64,000 nt of DNA. Source: Nitrospirales bacterium. GTDB taxonomy: Bacteria > Nitrospirota > Nitrospiria > Nitrospirales > UBA8639. Below, piece after piece: positions 17,466 through 27,800 of this stretch. How positions within the stretch are numbered: position 1 is the stretch's first letter; each line of letters begins with the position of its first letter. The notes beneath the pieces are model-generated. The model saw only the letters and a list, made by a program, of their open reading frames with translations, did not search any database and was not told the origin of the DNA. Location of the stretch: positions 1 through 64,000 of the forward strand of contig BQIU01000008.1 in the NCBI GenBank assembly GCA_021603905.1, read 5' to 3'. Both the position numbers and the translations under genes were made by a program.

Positions 17466-18622
17466 TTAAAGTGCTTGCTTAAGGTTAATCCCTGTTGGTG
17501 ATACGACGACCCCAAGGTCGATCCGTATAACTTCGTGGGTAGGTTCAGTAGTTTTTCATAGATGACTTTAAAAAATGTTTGACCGTCATAAATCAGAAAT
17601 GGGACATCGTGCGGGCGGACTTCCAACACCACTTGGGTCCCTTTTCGTTTGGCCGTGACCATGCCAAATCCAGGATCAAAAAATCCCGCATAATGGGTGC
17701 GGAGTTCCCCGCAAGCCGCTTCATATGCCACCATTTCTGAGGCATAGCCCGCTGGGACCTGGATTCGTTCTTTGGAGGCGAGAATATAAAACTCTTCGGG
17801 TTCTAGGAGAAGGGTATTTTTGGCATGGCGCGAAATCGGTTCCCAAAAGTCGAAGGCCGAATAATAGCCAATTTTTTGTAAATCGATCACATGGCTATTT
17901 TTTTTGGCCCGATAGCCAATGATGGTGTCGCCTGTATCAGGAGACCCTTGAAGATCAACACTTAGAAACAGCCCATGGTTGAGGTGGATATTTTTAGTCG
18001 GTAACGGCTTATTGGGACGGCTGGCTTCTCCATTTTGATAGAGTAGCGGAGTCTTTCGATGCACAGCTCGCAAGTCGGAATCAGAGACGGTCGGCCGTCC
18101 TATGCTGAGGCGCAGTTGGTTCAGGGATAATCCGGTTTGCACGCGGATGGTAAAAGAACGCGGAACGATCTCAAGATACAGCGGTCCTTCATACCCAGGG
18201 CGAATTTCATCGAATCCCACATTCCGATTGGTAATGACACGGGTAAAGATGTCGAGTCTTCCCGTCGAACTTTTAGGATTCGTTCTCCCACGTATAGTTT
18301 TAGGCAGTCGAAGATGTTCGAGCAGGGGAATCAGGTAGACATGACCCTTTTCGAGAATCGCTCCATTGGTAATGTCCATGTCATACATCACCAAATCCGA
18401 CTGAAAGGCCTCTTCCCAATGTGAGTGAGATCCAAAGGTGTCAGGGTGTTCTGGAAGAAAACTACTGATTAATCGATAGGCTTTTCGACCGAGCCGTAAA
18501 TCAAGACTGGCTGGTTGAAACTGTCCCTCGGTAATGGGAGGGGTAGAAGTAATGACACCCTCGGCTGCCAGTTCCTTGAGTCGCTGGTACGGAAGAATCC
18601 CTTGTTTTCGTGGGCCCGGCAT
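17459..18622 (-). CDS. dcd: 2'-deoxycytidine 5'-triphosphate deaminase, double-length form
   Basis: A 387-residue protein of the long Dcd family (PF06559), about twice the size of the E. coli enzyme. QPASLDLRLGRKAYR at 36-50 is the conserved nucleotide-binding start, and GRTNPKSSTGRLDIFTRV resembles the dUTPase/Dcd phosphate-binding SxxGR segment. A second Dcd-like half follows (EMVAYEAACGELRTHYAGFFDPGFG). It would deaminate dCTP to dUTP for thymidylate synthesis in the cytoplasm. It shares one base with the kamA stop codon (TAATG overlap), so translation is probably coupled. Confidence 0.92.
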   Translation of the reverse strand: MPGPRKQGILPYQRLKELAAEGVITSTPPITEGQFQPASLDLRLGRKAYRLISSFLPEHPDTFGSHSHWEEAFQSDLVMYDMDITNGAILEKGHVYLIPLLEHLRLPKTIRGRTNPKSSTGRLDIFTRVITNRNVGFDEIRPGYEGPLYLEIVPRSFTIRVQTGLSLNQLRLSIGRPTVSDSDLRAVHRKTPLLYQNGEASRPNKPLPTKNIHLNHGLFLSVDLQGSPDTGDTIIGYRAKKNSHVIDLQKIGYYSAFDFWEPISRHAKNTLLLEPEEFYILASKERIQVPAGYASEMVAYEAACGELRTHYAGFFDPGFGMVTAKRKGTQVVLEVRPHDVPFLIYDGQTFFKVIYEKLLNLPTKLYGSTLGSSYHQQGLTLSKHFKW

Positions 18623-19746
18623 TACAGATCGTCCATTGCTCCTGCGCTACAGGAGCCATTTGAAGTATGTGCGCCAACCATTGGAAGTTCTCGCTTCGTG
18701 TCTGGGCCGGGCTGAGGATAATGATAGGTCTTGTTTTCGTAATTTTTAAGTACCGCACCGTTTTCATCCAGGTGTAAAAGGTAATCGCTTGGAAGAATTG
18801 GGATTTTTCCACCTCCACCCGGGGCATCAATAACGAAATGAGGGACGGCCATCCCGCTTGTATGGCCTTGGAGCGCTTGAATAATCTTGAGTCCAGTTTC
18901 AACCGTCGTACGGAAATGATTGGTGCCTTTGGTCAGGTCAGCTTGGTAGAGATAATACGGTTTAACGCGTGCGAGCAGAAGCTGATGCATCAACTGTTTC
19001 ATCACCTCTGGATCGTCATTGACGCCTTTAAGTAAGACAGTTTGAGCACCCAATGGCACTCCGGCATCTGCCAAGCGTCCGCAAGCCTCTTTAACCTCAG
19101 GCGTCAGTTCATCCGGGTGATTAAAATGTAAATTCATGTAAATAGGATGATATTTTTTCACAATTTCACAGAGTTCCGGCGTGATGCGTTCTGGAAGCGT
19201 CCCTGGGACACGCGAGCCAAACCGTATGATTTCCAAATGGGGAATGGACCGCAGGGCTTTTAACACACGTTCGATCATGGGATCTGTCAAAAGCAATGGA
19301 TCGCCCCCAGACAAAATCACATCTCGGACTTCGGTGTGTTCGCGGAGATATGCTATGGCTCGATCCAGCTCACCTTTTTTCAAAAACCCTGGCTTTCCGA
19401 CCAAGCGTTTTCTGGTACAGAATCGACAATAGATAGGGCATTGGTTCGTCACCATGAGGAGGACTCGATCGGGATACCGATGAACTAAATGGGGAACAGG
19501 ACTGTCGGTATCCTCTTCCAATGGATCATCAGGCGCATCAATATCATCGAGTTCGATGGCTTCAGGAACCACTTGCTTCCAAATCGCATCGCCCTTTTCC
19601 TTAATCGTCGCTAGCACCGTGGGGGTAATTCGCATGCGGTAGGGACCCACCACATCTTCGATTTCTTTGGGGTCCACGCCTAGCTGCTTGGCTAAGTCTT
19701 CGGGTTTCGTGATGCTCTCGGCAAGAACACGTTTCCAATCATCCAT
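18622..19746 (-). CDS. kamA: KamA-family radical SAM lysine 2,3-aminomutase
   Basis: A 374-residue enzyme with the iron-sulphur/SAM motif C103-x3-C107-x2-C110 (CPIYCRFCTRKR), the ILSGGDPL segment, and a PLP-binding lysine at K314 in DAPGGGGKIPI. The architecture is that of lysine 2,3-aminomutase and related proteins, including EpmB, which acts on elongation factor P. The product is longer than EpmB and keeps the beta-lysine-type core, so beta-lysine formation is possible but not certain. It is the first gene of an overlapping operon with dcd and a membrane protein. Confidence 0.9.
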   Translation of the reverse strand: MDDWKRVLAESITKPEDLAKQLGVDPKEIEDVVGPYRMRITPTVLATIKEKGDAIWKQVVPEAIELDDIDAPDDPLEEDTDSPVPHLVHRYPDRVLLMVTNQCPIYCRFCTRKRLVGKPGFLKKGELDRAIAYLREHTEVRDVILSGGDPLLLTDPMIERVLKALRSIPHLEIIRFGSRVPGTLPERITPELCEIVKKYHPIYMNLHFNHPDELTPEVKEACGRLADAGVPLGAQTVLLKGVNDDPEVMKQLMHQLLLARVKPYYLYQADLTKGTNHFRTTVETGLKIIQALQGHTSGMAVPHFVIDAPGGGGKIPILPSDYLLHLDENGAVLKNYENKTYHYPQPGPDTKRELPMVGAHTSNGSCSAGAMDDL

Positions 19747-19796
19747 ATTGAGTTCCTCACTCTATCATGGTTTGCAGACTCTTCGACGACGTTGTT

Positions 19797-20045
19797 CTAA
19801 TTCCCTTCAGAGGGCTGCTCAGATGAATAGTCATCAAGATACGATAAGATCTCATGGGTTTCAGTTAAGACCTTCTCGTTATCGACCAACACGGGAACAT
19901 AATACTGTCCCGACACATCATGAACTTGCGTTCGAGAAAGCTGAAAGTCTGGAACAACCACACTTTCATAGGGGATGGCGAGATCCTCCAGCTTTTTCGT
20001 GACTTCAATACATTCGGGGCACCATCCGACGTGGTACAGCGTCAT
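19797..20045 (-). CDS. glutaredoxin-like protein (GST N-terminal fold)
   Basis: An 82-residue thioredoxin-fold protein. MTLYHVGWCPECIEV puts a redox CPEC pair at 9-12, YVPVLVDN carries the cis-proline, and ETHEILSYLDD is the usual glutathione-contact helix start. The size and motifs fit a monothiol/dithiol glutaredoxin or a stand-alone GST N-terminal domain. It lies about 50 bases upstream of kamA and about 60 downstream of the ATP-grasp-like gene, all on the same strand. Confidence 0.85.
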   Translation of the reverse strand: MTLYHVGWCPECIEVTKKLEDLAIPYESVVVPDFQLSRTQVHDVSGQYYVPVLVDNEKVLTETHEILSYLDDYSSEQPSEGN

Positions 20046-20108
20046 ATTATATCCATAGTGAAAAATGTAAATTTAGAAATGGCATATGATTGTTGACCGG
20101 ACAATTTG

Positions 20109-21578
20109 TCATCTTTCGTTTTGCACGTTACGATTTTTATTTAGTCCTGTTCCGCACGGCACCATGACGGCATCACGCATGCCATGGATAATTTTTTTAT
20201 CTTTTGGGCAGACGGTTGCCAGTATCCCTGAGAGTTTGGCTTCATCGCCAATGACACAATAGTATGGAGAAAGGCGAGCCCGTCCATCCATTGCAGTCCA
20301 ATCTTGTGTTTGCTCGTCATAGTACTCAACGGAATAGAGTTGGCCTTTATAAAATTCCTGAAGAATATACGGTGTTGTCGAAAATGAATCCAACCCATGT
20401 TCAATCGTCTGTGTCCACTCAGTTTGCGAACGATCATGACCAATGGAGACGCCACGACTTCCCCACGCCAGTTCGGAAAATCCTGAGGGTTTTATGACAT
20501 ATTGGCGTTCTTTTTGACTTGCTGTTCCTAGTGCGCGCCAATCGGAAATCGGTTGGTCCCCCAGGGTTAAGCCTGGAATGACCCCCATGGGCGGGATCGG
20601 CTGAGGATCAAGCACCCATGTGTGTGGCATAAGTCTTTTCAACGTCTGAAACGTTTCACCAGACAAGTGTGCCTTCCAATACTGTTCTAACATTGGGTGG
20701 TGAATCATGGCAAAAGCCAATTTTTCCTCAAGCCACGGTTTGTAGGGTGGTGTCACCGTTGTCAGCCCTTTTTTGGCAGCATACATCAATAATTCAAACT
20801 TCGGAATATTGGGTAAGTCAAAAAGTTCAAAAAATCGGTAGACAAGAGAAACCGGGCGTTCTCCGAATTGAGCAGGGAGGTAGAGCCCGTCGTCGTTAAA
20901 GCGCAGATCTTGCGGAGGCACGCAGGCAATGGCTAATCCTTGGTTCTTTAGCTGAAGTGTGAGCCACTGCATTTCCGCACGGTACGACTCAGATTCATCC
21001 GATACCACGATGGCGATTGTGGGCTGAGTGTCTTTTGTACGAGACAGGAGCATGGCGGCGAATCCTTGAGGTAGCCCATCGGCTTCCCCAACGACGTGTT
21101 CTCCCAATTCGCCATATGTGCGCGCCAAACTTCCCGTGAGACCCATGCCGCCTGGAACGGAATCAAGCTCCGTCATGATCATTCCATCGTCAGTGGGGAT
21201 AATGTCTGGACGGATGACATGAGGAACGACATTTTTAAAGCGGTTCATCCTGGCATATGCAAGGAGGGACTCAGGCTTGCCTTGATCAAAATATTGATGG
21301 ATCCAAGCCGGTTGCTGACCCTTGACGCTCTCTAGATAGAGTCGATTCAGTGTTCGATAAAATGCGAGTAAGTGGTGGCCGAGTTGTTCAAAAAATGTGA
21401 TTTCGGCTGAGGTGATTTGAAAGGGATGTCGGGCAATTCTCCAGGCATCGGCCTCGCCTTCTTGAAGGAGTCCATCATTGACCAGGGCATGACGAATGAC
21501 TGTATGTCGAGTAGACCCCTGGGATGAGGATTCTCGAGTGATAGTTGGACTTGGGGAAATTGTTCCCGTTGGTAACAT
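20109..21578 (-). CDS. ATP-grasp-like protein of unknown function
   Basis: A 489-residue soluble protein. MTELDSVPGGMGLTGSLA at about 135-152 resembles a motif of glutathionylspermidine-synthase-like and circularly permuted ATP-grasp proteins. YVIKPSGFSELAWGSRGVSIG in the C-terminal third looks like an ATP-binding strand with its lysine, followed by YILQEFYKGQLYSVEYYD. This points to an ATP-dependent carboxylate-amine ligase, but the family was not identified. The C-terminal tail after about 455 is polar and may be disordered. It lies upstream of a glutaredoxin-like gene on the same strand. Confidence 0.55.
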   Translation of the reverse strand: MLPTGTISPSPTITRESSSQGSTRHTVIRHALVNDGLLQEGEADAWRIARHPFQITSAEITFFEQLGHHLLAFYRTLNRLYLESVKGQQPAWIHQYFDQGKPESLLAYARMNRFKNVVPHVIRPDIIPTDDGMIMTELDSVPGGMGLTGSLARTYGELGEHVVGEADGLPQGFAAMLLSRTKDTQPTIAIVVSDESESYRAEMQWLTLQLKNQGLAIACVPPQDLRFNDDGLYLPAQFGERPVSLVYRFFELFDLPNIPKFELLMYAAKKGLTTVTPPYKPWLEEKLAFAMIHHPMLEQYWKAHLSGETFQTLKRLMPHTWVLDPQPIPPMGVIPGLTLGDQPISDWRALGTASQKERQYVIKPSGFSELAWGSRGVSIGHDRSQTEWTQTIEHGLDSFSTTPYILQEFYKGQLYSVEYYDEQTQDWTAMDGRARLSPYYCVIGDEAKLSGILATVCPKDKKIIHGMRDAVMVPCGTGLNKNRNVQNER

Positions 21579-21860
21579 AGGGTTATGCTTTTCTAAAAGA
21601 ATGAGTGGATTTCAAACGATGGAACCCCTCAACGTATGGAGTCGAGATGTGAGGGGCTGAGTCCCAATGTGCACGTATCGAGCATTTTGGGTCAAGTCAG
21701 AGGGAATCCGTCTCTATAACCACGATAGGCTAATAGACTGATCGTACCATGTGACTTCTAAATCAGACAAGGTAATGGGTGGGAGGAAGATTGATTGTTG
21801 CTCAAGAGGCGCCTCGGCGATTAGGATAACTTCATCATAGAAAACCCACGATTTCATGAC

Positions 21861-22472
21861 ATGAGTGCGGTTATGCCAGCATCCTCAATCCCACAGATCG
21901 TTCCATCGAAGATTTGCTTGAACTGTGATGTGTGTTGTCGATTCCCCGAACGAGAGAGTTTCCTTCGCCCGTTTTTCATGAAACTTGAAATACGGCAGGC
22001 CATAGAATATGGAGTAGATTCAAGGTTTTTCTCAAATCTAGGGGGATGCCAAGTGGATGTGGTACCGCATCCGTCAGGCGAAGGCTACCTCTGTCCCGCG
22101 TTTGACCCTGAGACATCTGAGTGCCGTATTTATAAAGTCCGGCCCTTAGACTGTCAAATTTATCCATTTGTCTTAATGTGGGATCAAGAGCATCAGTCCG
22201 TCCTCTTGGGCTGGGATACCAAGTGTCCGTTTTTATTGCCAGTGGATGATGGGTTTGAACCCCTCCGAGATGTGTCGAGTCTCCCCGTTGTCCCAACATT
22301 ACCAGCTGAAATGATGGATGCCGCACAAGAGATATTTGCACAATTGGAGGATGGTGATTTGTCGTCTCGTATTGTCGCTCATCCACATCTTGTGACACCG
22401 TTTCAGGTAGATGTAGTGGTGCTCCACCCATTACCACATCTCACGCAGGCTCTTGGTTTTGTGGATCATTAA
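21861..22472 (+). CDS. YkgJ-family cysteine-cluster protein
   Basis: A 203-residue protein with the cysteine pattern of the YkgJ/Fe-S oxidoreductase-like family: C19, C22, C25 and C26 (CLNCDVCC), then C78, C88 in CRIYKVRP, and C98 in LDCQIYPF. These cysteines are thought to bind zinc or an iron-sulphur cluster; no function is firmly assigned. A DUF2156 gene begins about 25 bases downstream, which suggests co-transcription. Confidence 0.85.
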   Translation: MSAVMPASSIPQIVPSKICLNCDVCCRFPERESFLRPFFMKLEIRQAIEYGVDSRFFSNLGGCQVDVVPHPSGEGYLCPAFDPETSECRIYKVRPLDCQIYPFVLMWDQEHQSVLLGWDTKCPFLLPVDDGFEPLRDVSSLPVVPTLPAEMMDAAQEIFAQLEDGDLSSRIVAHPHLVTPFQVDVVVLHPLPHLTQALGFVDH

Positions 22473-22497
22473 ATGAGTGCCATGACGTTAATATGGA

Positions 22498-23478
22498 TTG
22501 TCACTCATTGAAAGCCTACAGCACGTGTCACGCTGCTTGACCCCGCTCACCGTACATGACCGTGTAAGACTCGACCAGGCATTGCTGCATACTTGCGAGG
22601 GAGGGGCCACTTCACTGGCTACCTGGGCTTTTGCTCCGCACATCATTTGGCAGGAACTGTTTTCCTATACCTGGGCTGAAATTGATGGATGGTGGTGCCT
22701 TTTTGCTGAATATGGTGATGGAGTCTTTATGCCGCTACCGCCTCTGGGTCCGATTCCAAATGGTAAGCATCAGGCCTCCCGTCCATTCAAGGATGTGGTG
22801 AAGCATGTGGTTGAATACATGAGGGTAAAAAACCAAGGTACGGCTGTGACACGAATTGAAAATGTGCCGGAGGAGCTTAAGCAGGGCTTTCAGGAGTTGG
22901 GTTTTACCGTCGCGGAAAAGGATTCGGACTATCTCTATCGTCGACAAGACCTCGTGGATCTGAAGGGGGATCAATATAAAGTCCCCCGGGCATCCTTTAA
23001 CCGGTTTTGTCGTTCGCATCAAGCCCAGTATCGGTCGTACGAGGTGACCGATCAAGACGAATGCCTCGCACTCTTTCATCGGTGGGCTCTACAGAAGAAG
23101 GCCCAATACTCCGAGGCTGAAACGTCCTCAAACTCCATTGCGCGATACATGTTGCAAGATGCGGAGTCGGCGCATCGAGTCATCTTGAAGTCGTCGAATC
23201 TCCTGGGGTTAGTCGGACGAGTTGTGTGTATTGATGGTACGATTCGAGGATACACGTTTGGATATGAGCGGTCCTCAGACGTATTCTGTATATTGGTCGA
23301 GGTCGTGGACCGGACGGTCTATGGTGCCGCGCAGTTTTTGTTTCGAGAGTTTTGTCGGGAAATGGAACCATATGCATTTATCAACACGATGGATGATTCC
23401 GGTCTCCCGAGTCTCGCTTGTTCCAAGCGGGCCTATCGTCCGGTTCAGATGGTCCCCAATTATTTCGTAACTCCGTAA
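22498..23478 (+). CDS. DUF2156 (GNAT-like acyl/aminoacyl-transfer) protein
   Basis: A 326-residue protein starting with TTG 22498 (no in-frame ATG fits better). The segments FAPHIIWQELFSYTWAEIDGWWCLFAEYGDGVFMPLPPLG and the later RASFNRFCRSH, VCIDGTIRGYTFGYE and FINTMDDSGLPSLACSKRAYRP follow the DUF2156 pattern, a double GNAT fold shared with the catalytic domain of phosphatidylglycerol lysyltransferase (MprF). There are no transmembrane helices, so it is probably a soluble member with an unknown acceptor. Confidence 0.8.
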   Translation: MSLIESLQHVSRCLTPLTVHDRVRLDQALLHTCEGGATSLATWAFAPHIIWQELFSYTWAEIDGWWCLFAEYGDGVFMPLPPLGPIPNGKHQASRPFKDVVKHVVEYMRVKNQGTAVTRIENVPEELKQGFQELGFTVAEKDSDYLYRRQDLVDLKGDQYKVPRASFNRFCRSHQAQYRSYEVTDQDECLALFHRWALQKKAQYSEAETSSNSIARYMLQDAESAHRVILKSSNLLGLVGRVVCIDGTIRGYTFGYERSSDVFCILVEVVDRTVYGAAQFLFREFCREMEPYAFINTMDDSGLPSLACSKRAYRPVQMVPNYFVTP

Positions 23479-23565
23479 TTGGGTCCTTGTTCTGGTTCTA
23501 AGGGCCTCAGTATAATCGATGTGGATTCTGACGAAAGGGAAGTTTGACATGATGGGAATACAGGT

Positions 23566-24378
23566 ATGAAGGGTCAAGAATTAGATATTGAACAGTATCG
23601 TGTAACGGAGAAGCCGTTTTATGAAGAGGTTAACGGAGAGAAAGCTCTCTTGCAGATCGCCGCCGATAGTAAAATGCCTGTTATGTTGAAAGGTCCGACC
23701 GGATGCGGGAAAACCCGGTTTGTTCAGCATATGGCTCATGAGCTGGGTCGACCGTTGATTACGGTTGCCTGCCACGAAGATTTGACGGCTTCGGACCTTG
23801 TTGGTCGCTATTTACTCAAGGGAGAGGAGACCGTGTGGGTTGACGGTCCGTTGACCTTAGGGGTCAAGCATGGGGCGATTGTGTATTTAGATGAAATCGT
23901 TGAGGCTCGAAAAGATACGACGGTGATTATTCATCCGTTAAGTGATGATCGTCGGTTTCTTCCGCTTGAAAAGAAAGGTCAAGTCCTTGAAGCGGTTGAT
24001 GACTTCATGTTGGTGATTTCTTACAACCCGGGCTATCAAAGTGTCCTCAAGGAGCTCAAACAAAGCACGAAACAGCGTTTCGTCGCGATTGAATTCTCTC
24101 ATCCACCTAAAGAGATTGAAGTCCGAATTGTTGAGCATGAGGCGAAGGTCAGCAATGATGTGGCGAGGCGTCTTGTGAAGCTTGGTGAGAAGGTTCGAAA
24201 TTTGCGGAGCCATGGATTAGAGGAAGGTGTGAGTACGAGGCTGCTCATCTATGCCGGCACGTTAATTCGCCAAGGCCTGGCTCCAGATCGAGCCTGTGAG
24301 GCGGCGGTTACGCGACCGATTACCGATGATCAAGACATGCAACGAAGCATTCAGGAACTCGTCAAAGCCATTTTCTAA
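23566..24378 (+). CDS. CbbQ/NirQ/NorQ-type AAA+ ATPase
   Basis: A 270-residue MoxR-class ATPase. The Walker A loop GPTGCGKT is at 43-50 and the Walker B IVYLDE ends at D109-E110. [13 protein letters not shown] holds sensor-1, and the C-terminal lid is complete. Members of this family remodel rubisco (CbbQ) or help mature nitric-oxide and nitrite reductases (NorQ/NirQ), nearly always with a von Willebrand-domain partner (CbbO/NorD). No such partner and no cbb or nor genes are present here, so the target must lie elsewhere or be new. Confidence 0.88.
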   Translation: MKGQELDIEQYRVTEKPFYEEVNGEKALLQIAADSKMPVMLKGPTGCGKTRFVQHMAHELGRPLITVACHEDLTASDLVGRYLLKGEETVWVDGPLTLGVKHGAIVYLDEIVEARKDTTVIIHPLSDDRRFLPLEKKGQVLEAVDDFMLVISYNPGYQSVLKELKQSTKQRFVAIEFSHPPKEIEVRIVEHEAKVSNDVARRLVKLGEKVRNLRSHGLEEGVSTRLLIYAGTLIRQGLAPDRACEAAVTRPITDDQDMQRSIQELVKAIF

Positions 24379-24449
24379 TAACAGGATGATCCTCAATCCA
24401 TGACGATCAAGAAAGAGATAAAGATGATTGCCCATCGTCTGTGTCATAA

Positions 24450-24480
24450 GAGAGACGACAGGACTCGTCTCTCTTTATCA
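24450..24480 (+). terminator. intrinsic terminator after the AAA+ ATPase gene
   Basis: GAGAGACGA pairs with TCGTCTCTC around a 6-base loop, followed by TTTATCATCTT. It lies about 70 bases after the ATPase stop codon. Confidence 0.75.
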
Positions 24481-24641
24481 TCTTGACCTGATTGGAGATT
24501 GCCTAACAGACAGTGTTATGCTCAGCACCCTCTTGAGATTTTGTTGAACAGTCCTATTCTTGTTGATCCTTTCCATACTTGTGCTTATGGAGTGGCTTCA
24601 AGTGCTGTTCGATTTCGCCGTTCCACCAACATCTTCCCAGT

Positions 24642-24653
24642 CCCCCCCCCCCC
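24642..24653 (+). repeat. homopolymeric run of 12 C
   Basis: Twelve consecutive C residues in a non-coding stretch, preceded by CCCAGT and followed by a pyrimidine-rich TTCTCTTTCTTTTCC. Such tracts can vary in length by slippage. Confidence 0.8.
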
Positions 24654-24834
24654 TTCTCTTTCTTTTCCTAGAGTCTCCCACTATTCATCAACAAGAGGTG
24701 TTTGGTGGTGGTCCTAACGAGTGTCAGCGAGCAGACCCTTTCTATGCTCAATTTGAGGCAGGGTCAAAATCTTGATACAGTTCTCCTCCCCCTAAACATG
24801 TGTATGCATTAGGCAAGACTATGAGGTGGGCACA

Positions 24835-27800
24835 ATGCAGACGATGGCTATCTCCCGAACGCCGTTTACACAAGAATTCCTGATTGGATTATCTGTGGTG
24901 TTGACGGCTGTATTTTTTTTGATGGACGTGATGTTTCCGCTCGGTGTCGCTGGAGGGGTTCTCTACGTGACCGTCGTATTAGTGACCCTCTGGCTTCAGG
25001 GTTCACGCACGACTCTTGGCGCGGCCATGTTTTGCACGTGCCTGACAATCCTTGGCTATTTATTGTCGCCAGATGGCGGAGAACATTGGGTCGTGATTGT
25101 GAATCGAAGTTTTGCGGTCTATGCCATTTGGGTGACCGCTATCTTGACGATCCAATATAAGAACAGCATGACTCACCTTATTGAAGAACGGTCTTTACTG
25201 AGGCAGGTCGTCGATATGATTCCGCAGTGTGTGTTTCTTCAGTCGGCGAATGGACAGATCTTATTTGCCAATCAAGCGATGGCAGAAGTTTGCCGGACTA
25301 CCGTTGAAAAAATGGTAATGAAGGATCCTCAAGCTGCGTGGACAAGTCCAGTTATCGGGATAACCGACGAGAAGATGGACGAAGAAGTACTCAGAACATT
25401 CCAACGTCAATACATTCAGCATGAGTACGTATCGACCGTTGACCGGGGAATTCGTATCGTGGACTTCGTCAGGCAGCCTTGTCATGTTTCACAGGAACTC
25501 TGCGTGCTGACCGTTGGAATTGATCAGACTGATCAACAGGACATGAACGAGGATTTTCTGTTGACTCAACAGGTCTTTGAGAGTTTTCCTGGCCAAATTG
25601 CATTGGTTGATACGCAGTACCGTTACCGACGAGTCAATCCTGCCTATGAACGAATGCATGGGGTCCCTCGCGAAGAAATCGAAGGCACAATGGTTCGAGA
25701 CATGCTTGGTGAGGAGACCTTTCTCACCCTTGTGAGACCAAGGTTTGATGAAGCACTGTCGGGGGAGGAAGTGTCCTACGAATCATGGTTTACCTTTTCA
25801 CGAGCCGGTAAGCGATATATGTCGGTGACGTATTCCCCTCTCTATTCCGAAGCGGGTGAGGTTCATGAAGTGCTTGTCCACTTGCGTGATATGACGGAGA
25901 AAAAGTATGCCGAACAGGAACTCCACAATGTGGAAAACCGATTCCAAAAATACTTTGAGTCTGGATTAGTCGGTATGGCCATCTCATCATTGGGAAATGA
26001 CTGGGTGGAGGTCAATGATCGCTTATGCGACATGCTTGGGTTTACTCGTCAAGAATTAGAAGATAGAGACTGGAAGGAGTTTACACATCCTGAGGACCTG
26101 GATCTTGACCAAAAAATGTTTGCGCAAATTTTGTCAGGAAGTATTGAATCTTATTCTTTTGAGAAACGGTTTATTCACAAGCGTGGCCATATTGTTCATA
26201 CCAATCTCTATGTCAATAGTGTGTATAGTTCCGCAGGAACGGTCGAGTACATCATGTCGATGCTTGAAGATATCACCAAGCGGAAGGAAGCTGAGAACGC
26301 ACTCAGAGCTAGTGAAATGACGCTCAAAAGTTTCTTCGAAAGTTCTCCTGTCATGATGGGGATTGTGGAGCTGATCGGTGACGATATTCTTCACATCTCC
26401 GATAGCGCAGCCACCGGAGAGTTTTTTGGTGTTGACCATAAAACGATGAAGGATCGTTTTGGGAGTGAGTTAGGGGTTTCAGCTGAGCATTTAAAGATGT
26501 GGGTGAATCGGTATCGTGAGTGTATGTGGTCTGGAGAGCCGGTTTCCTTCGAGTATTGGCATGGTCTTCCTGAGCGCAAGCATTGGTTATCCGTAAATGT
26601 GACGCAGATTGATTGGGGCGAGACTCTCTGCCCTCGGTTTGCCTATGTGATCCAAGACATGACGGATCGCAAACAAGCCGAGCAGTCTCTTCAGCAGAAG
26701 GCGCTGGTGTTTGACACGATATCCGATGGGGTCATACTGACAGGTTTAGATGGTCGGATTCTTGATTGGAACCAGGGGGCCACGGAGGTATTTGGCTATG
26801 ATAAAGAGGAAATGCTCGGCCAGACTCCAGCCATGCTACATCATCCAGACGTTGCCGCTGCTTTGACGAATCAGATTATTGAGTCGGTCAAGCAAGAAAA
26901 GCTTTGGCGCGGAGAAATAAAGTTTATTAAAAAAGATGGGTCGCATGGTATTGCAGAAACCGTGGTCGTGCCGTTGTATGGGACCGATGGGGCAATGATT
27001 GCGGCGGTGGGTGCGAATCGAGACGTGACGGTTCGGAAACAGGCTGAACGCGAGTTAGAAGAGGCTCATAGTGTGTTGAGCAGACAGAATACTCTGCTTC
27101 AACAAGAAGTTGAAGAAAGAAAAAAACTACAAGACGAACTTCGCCGATATACGGCTGGCCTTGAAGCGGAAATCACTCAACGCAGTGAACGTATTCAAGA
27201 GCTTGAACAACGGCGCATGCAGGTTGAAAAACTGGCATCACTTGCTCAGATTGCGGCAGGTGTGGCGCATGAGATCAATAATCCTCTCGCATCTATCGGG
27301 CAAGCGATGCTCTTGGTGAGGCAGGCAGTCGACCCGGCGCATCCGCATTTTGAGTATATCGGACGAATTGATGAATGTGTGCGCCGTATGGCGAGTATCG
27401 TTCGACATATGTATGATTTATACCGTCCCCAACAGTCGGAGTTGGTCGCACAGGATATCGTGCCTATTGTGATTACGGCTATCGATATTATGCTACCAGC
27501 TGGAGAGAAGTGTCATGTGTATCTGAGATCTCAGCTTCCACGTCACATGATTTCGGTTGCATGCGTCTCGACAGAGCTTGTACAAGTACTCTGTAATTTG
27601 ATCCAAAATGCCTTGGATGCCTCAGCGCCTGAGCAAGTGGTGACGGTGAACATTGCAATGTGCGAAAAGTCGCTTGCCCTGTCCGTCTCTGACCAGGGAT
27701 GCGGCATTCATCCTGACGTCGTGTGTCATATCTTTGATCCGTTTTTTACGACGAAGGGTAGTCAGGAAGGGCAAAGTCTGGGCTTTGGGTTAGGGTTGTC

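Larger units (their letters stand above)
24379..24834. other. intergenic region with terminator and poly-C tract
   Basis: About 455 bases without a convincing gene. It holds a strong intrinsic terminator (24450-24480) and a run of 12 C (24642-24653). The right end carries the GAGGTG ribosome-binding site of the next gene. Confidence 0.6.
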
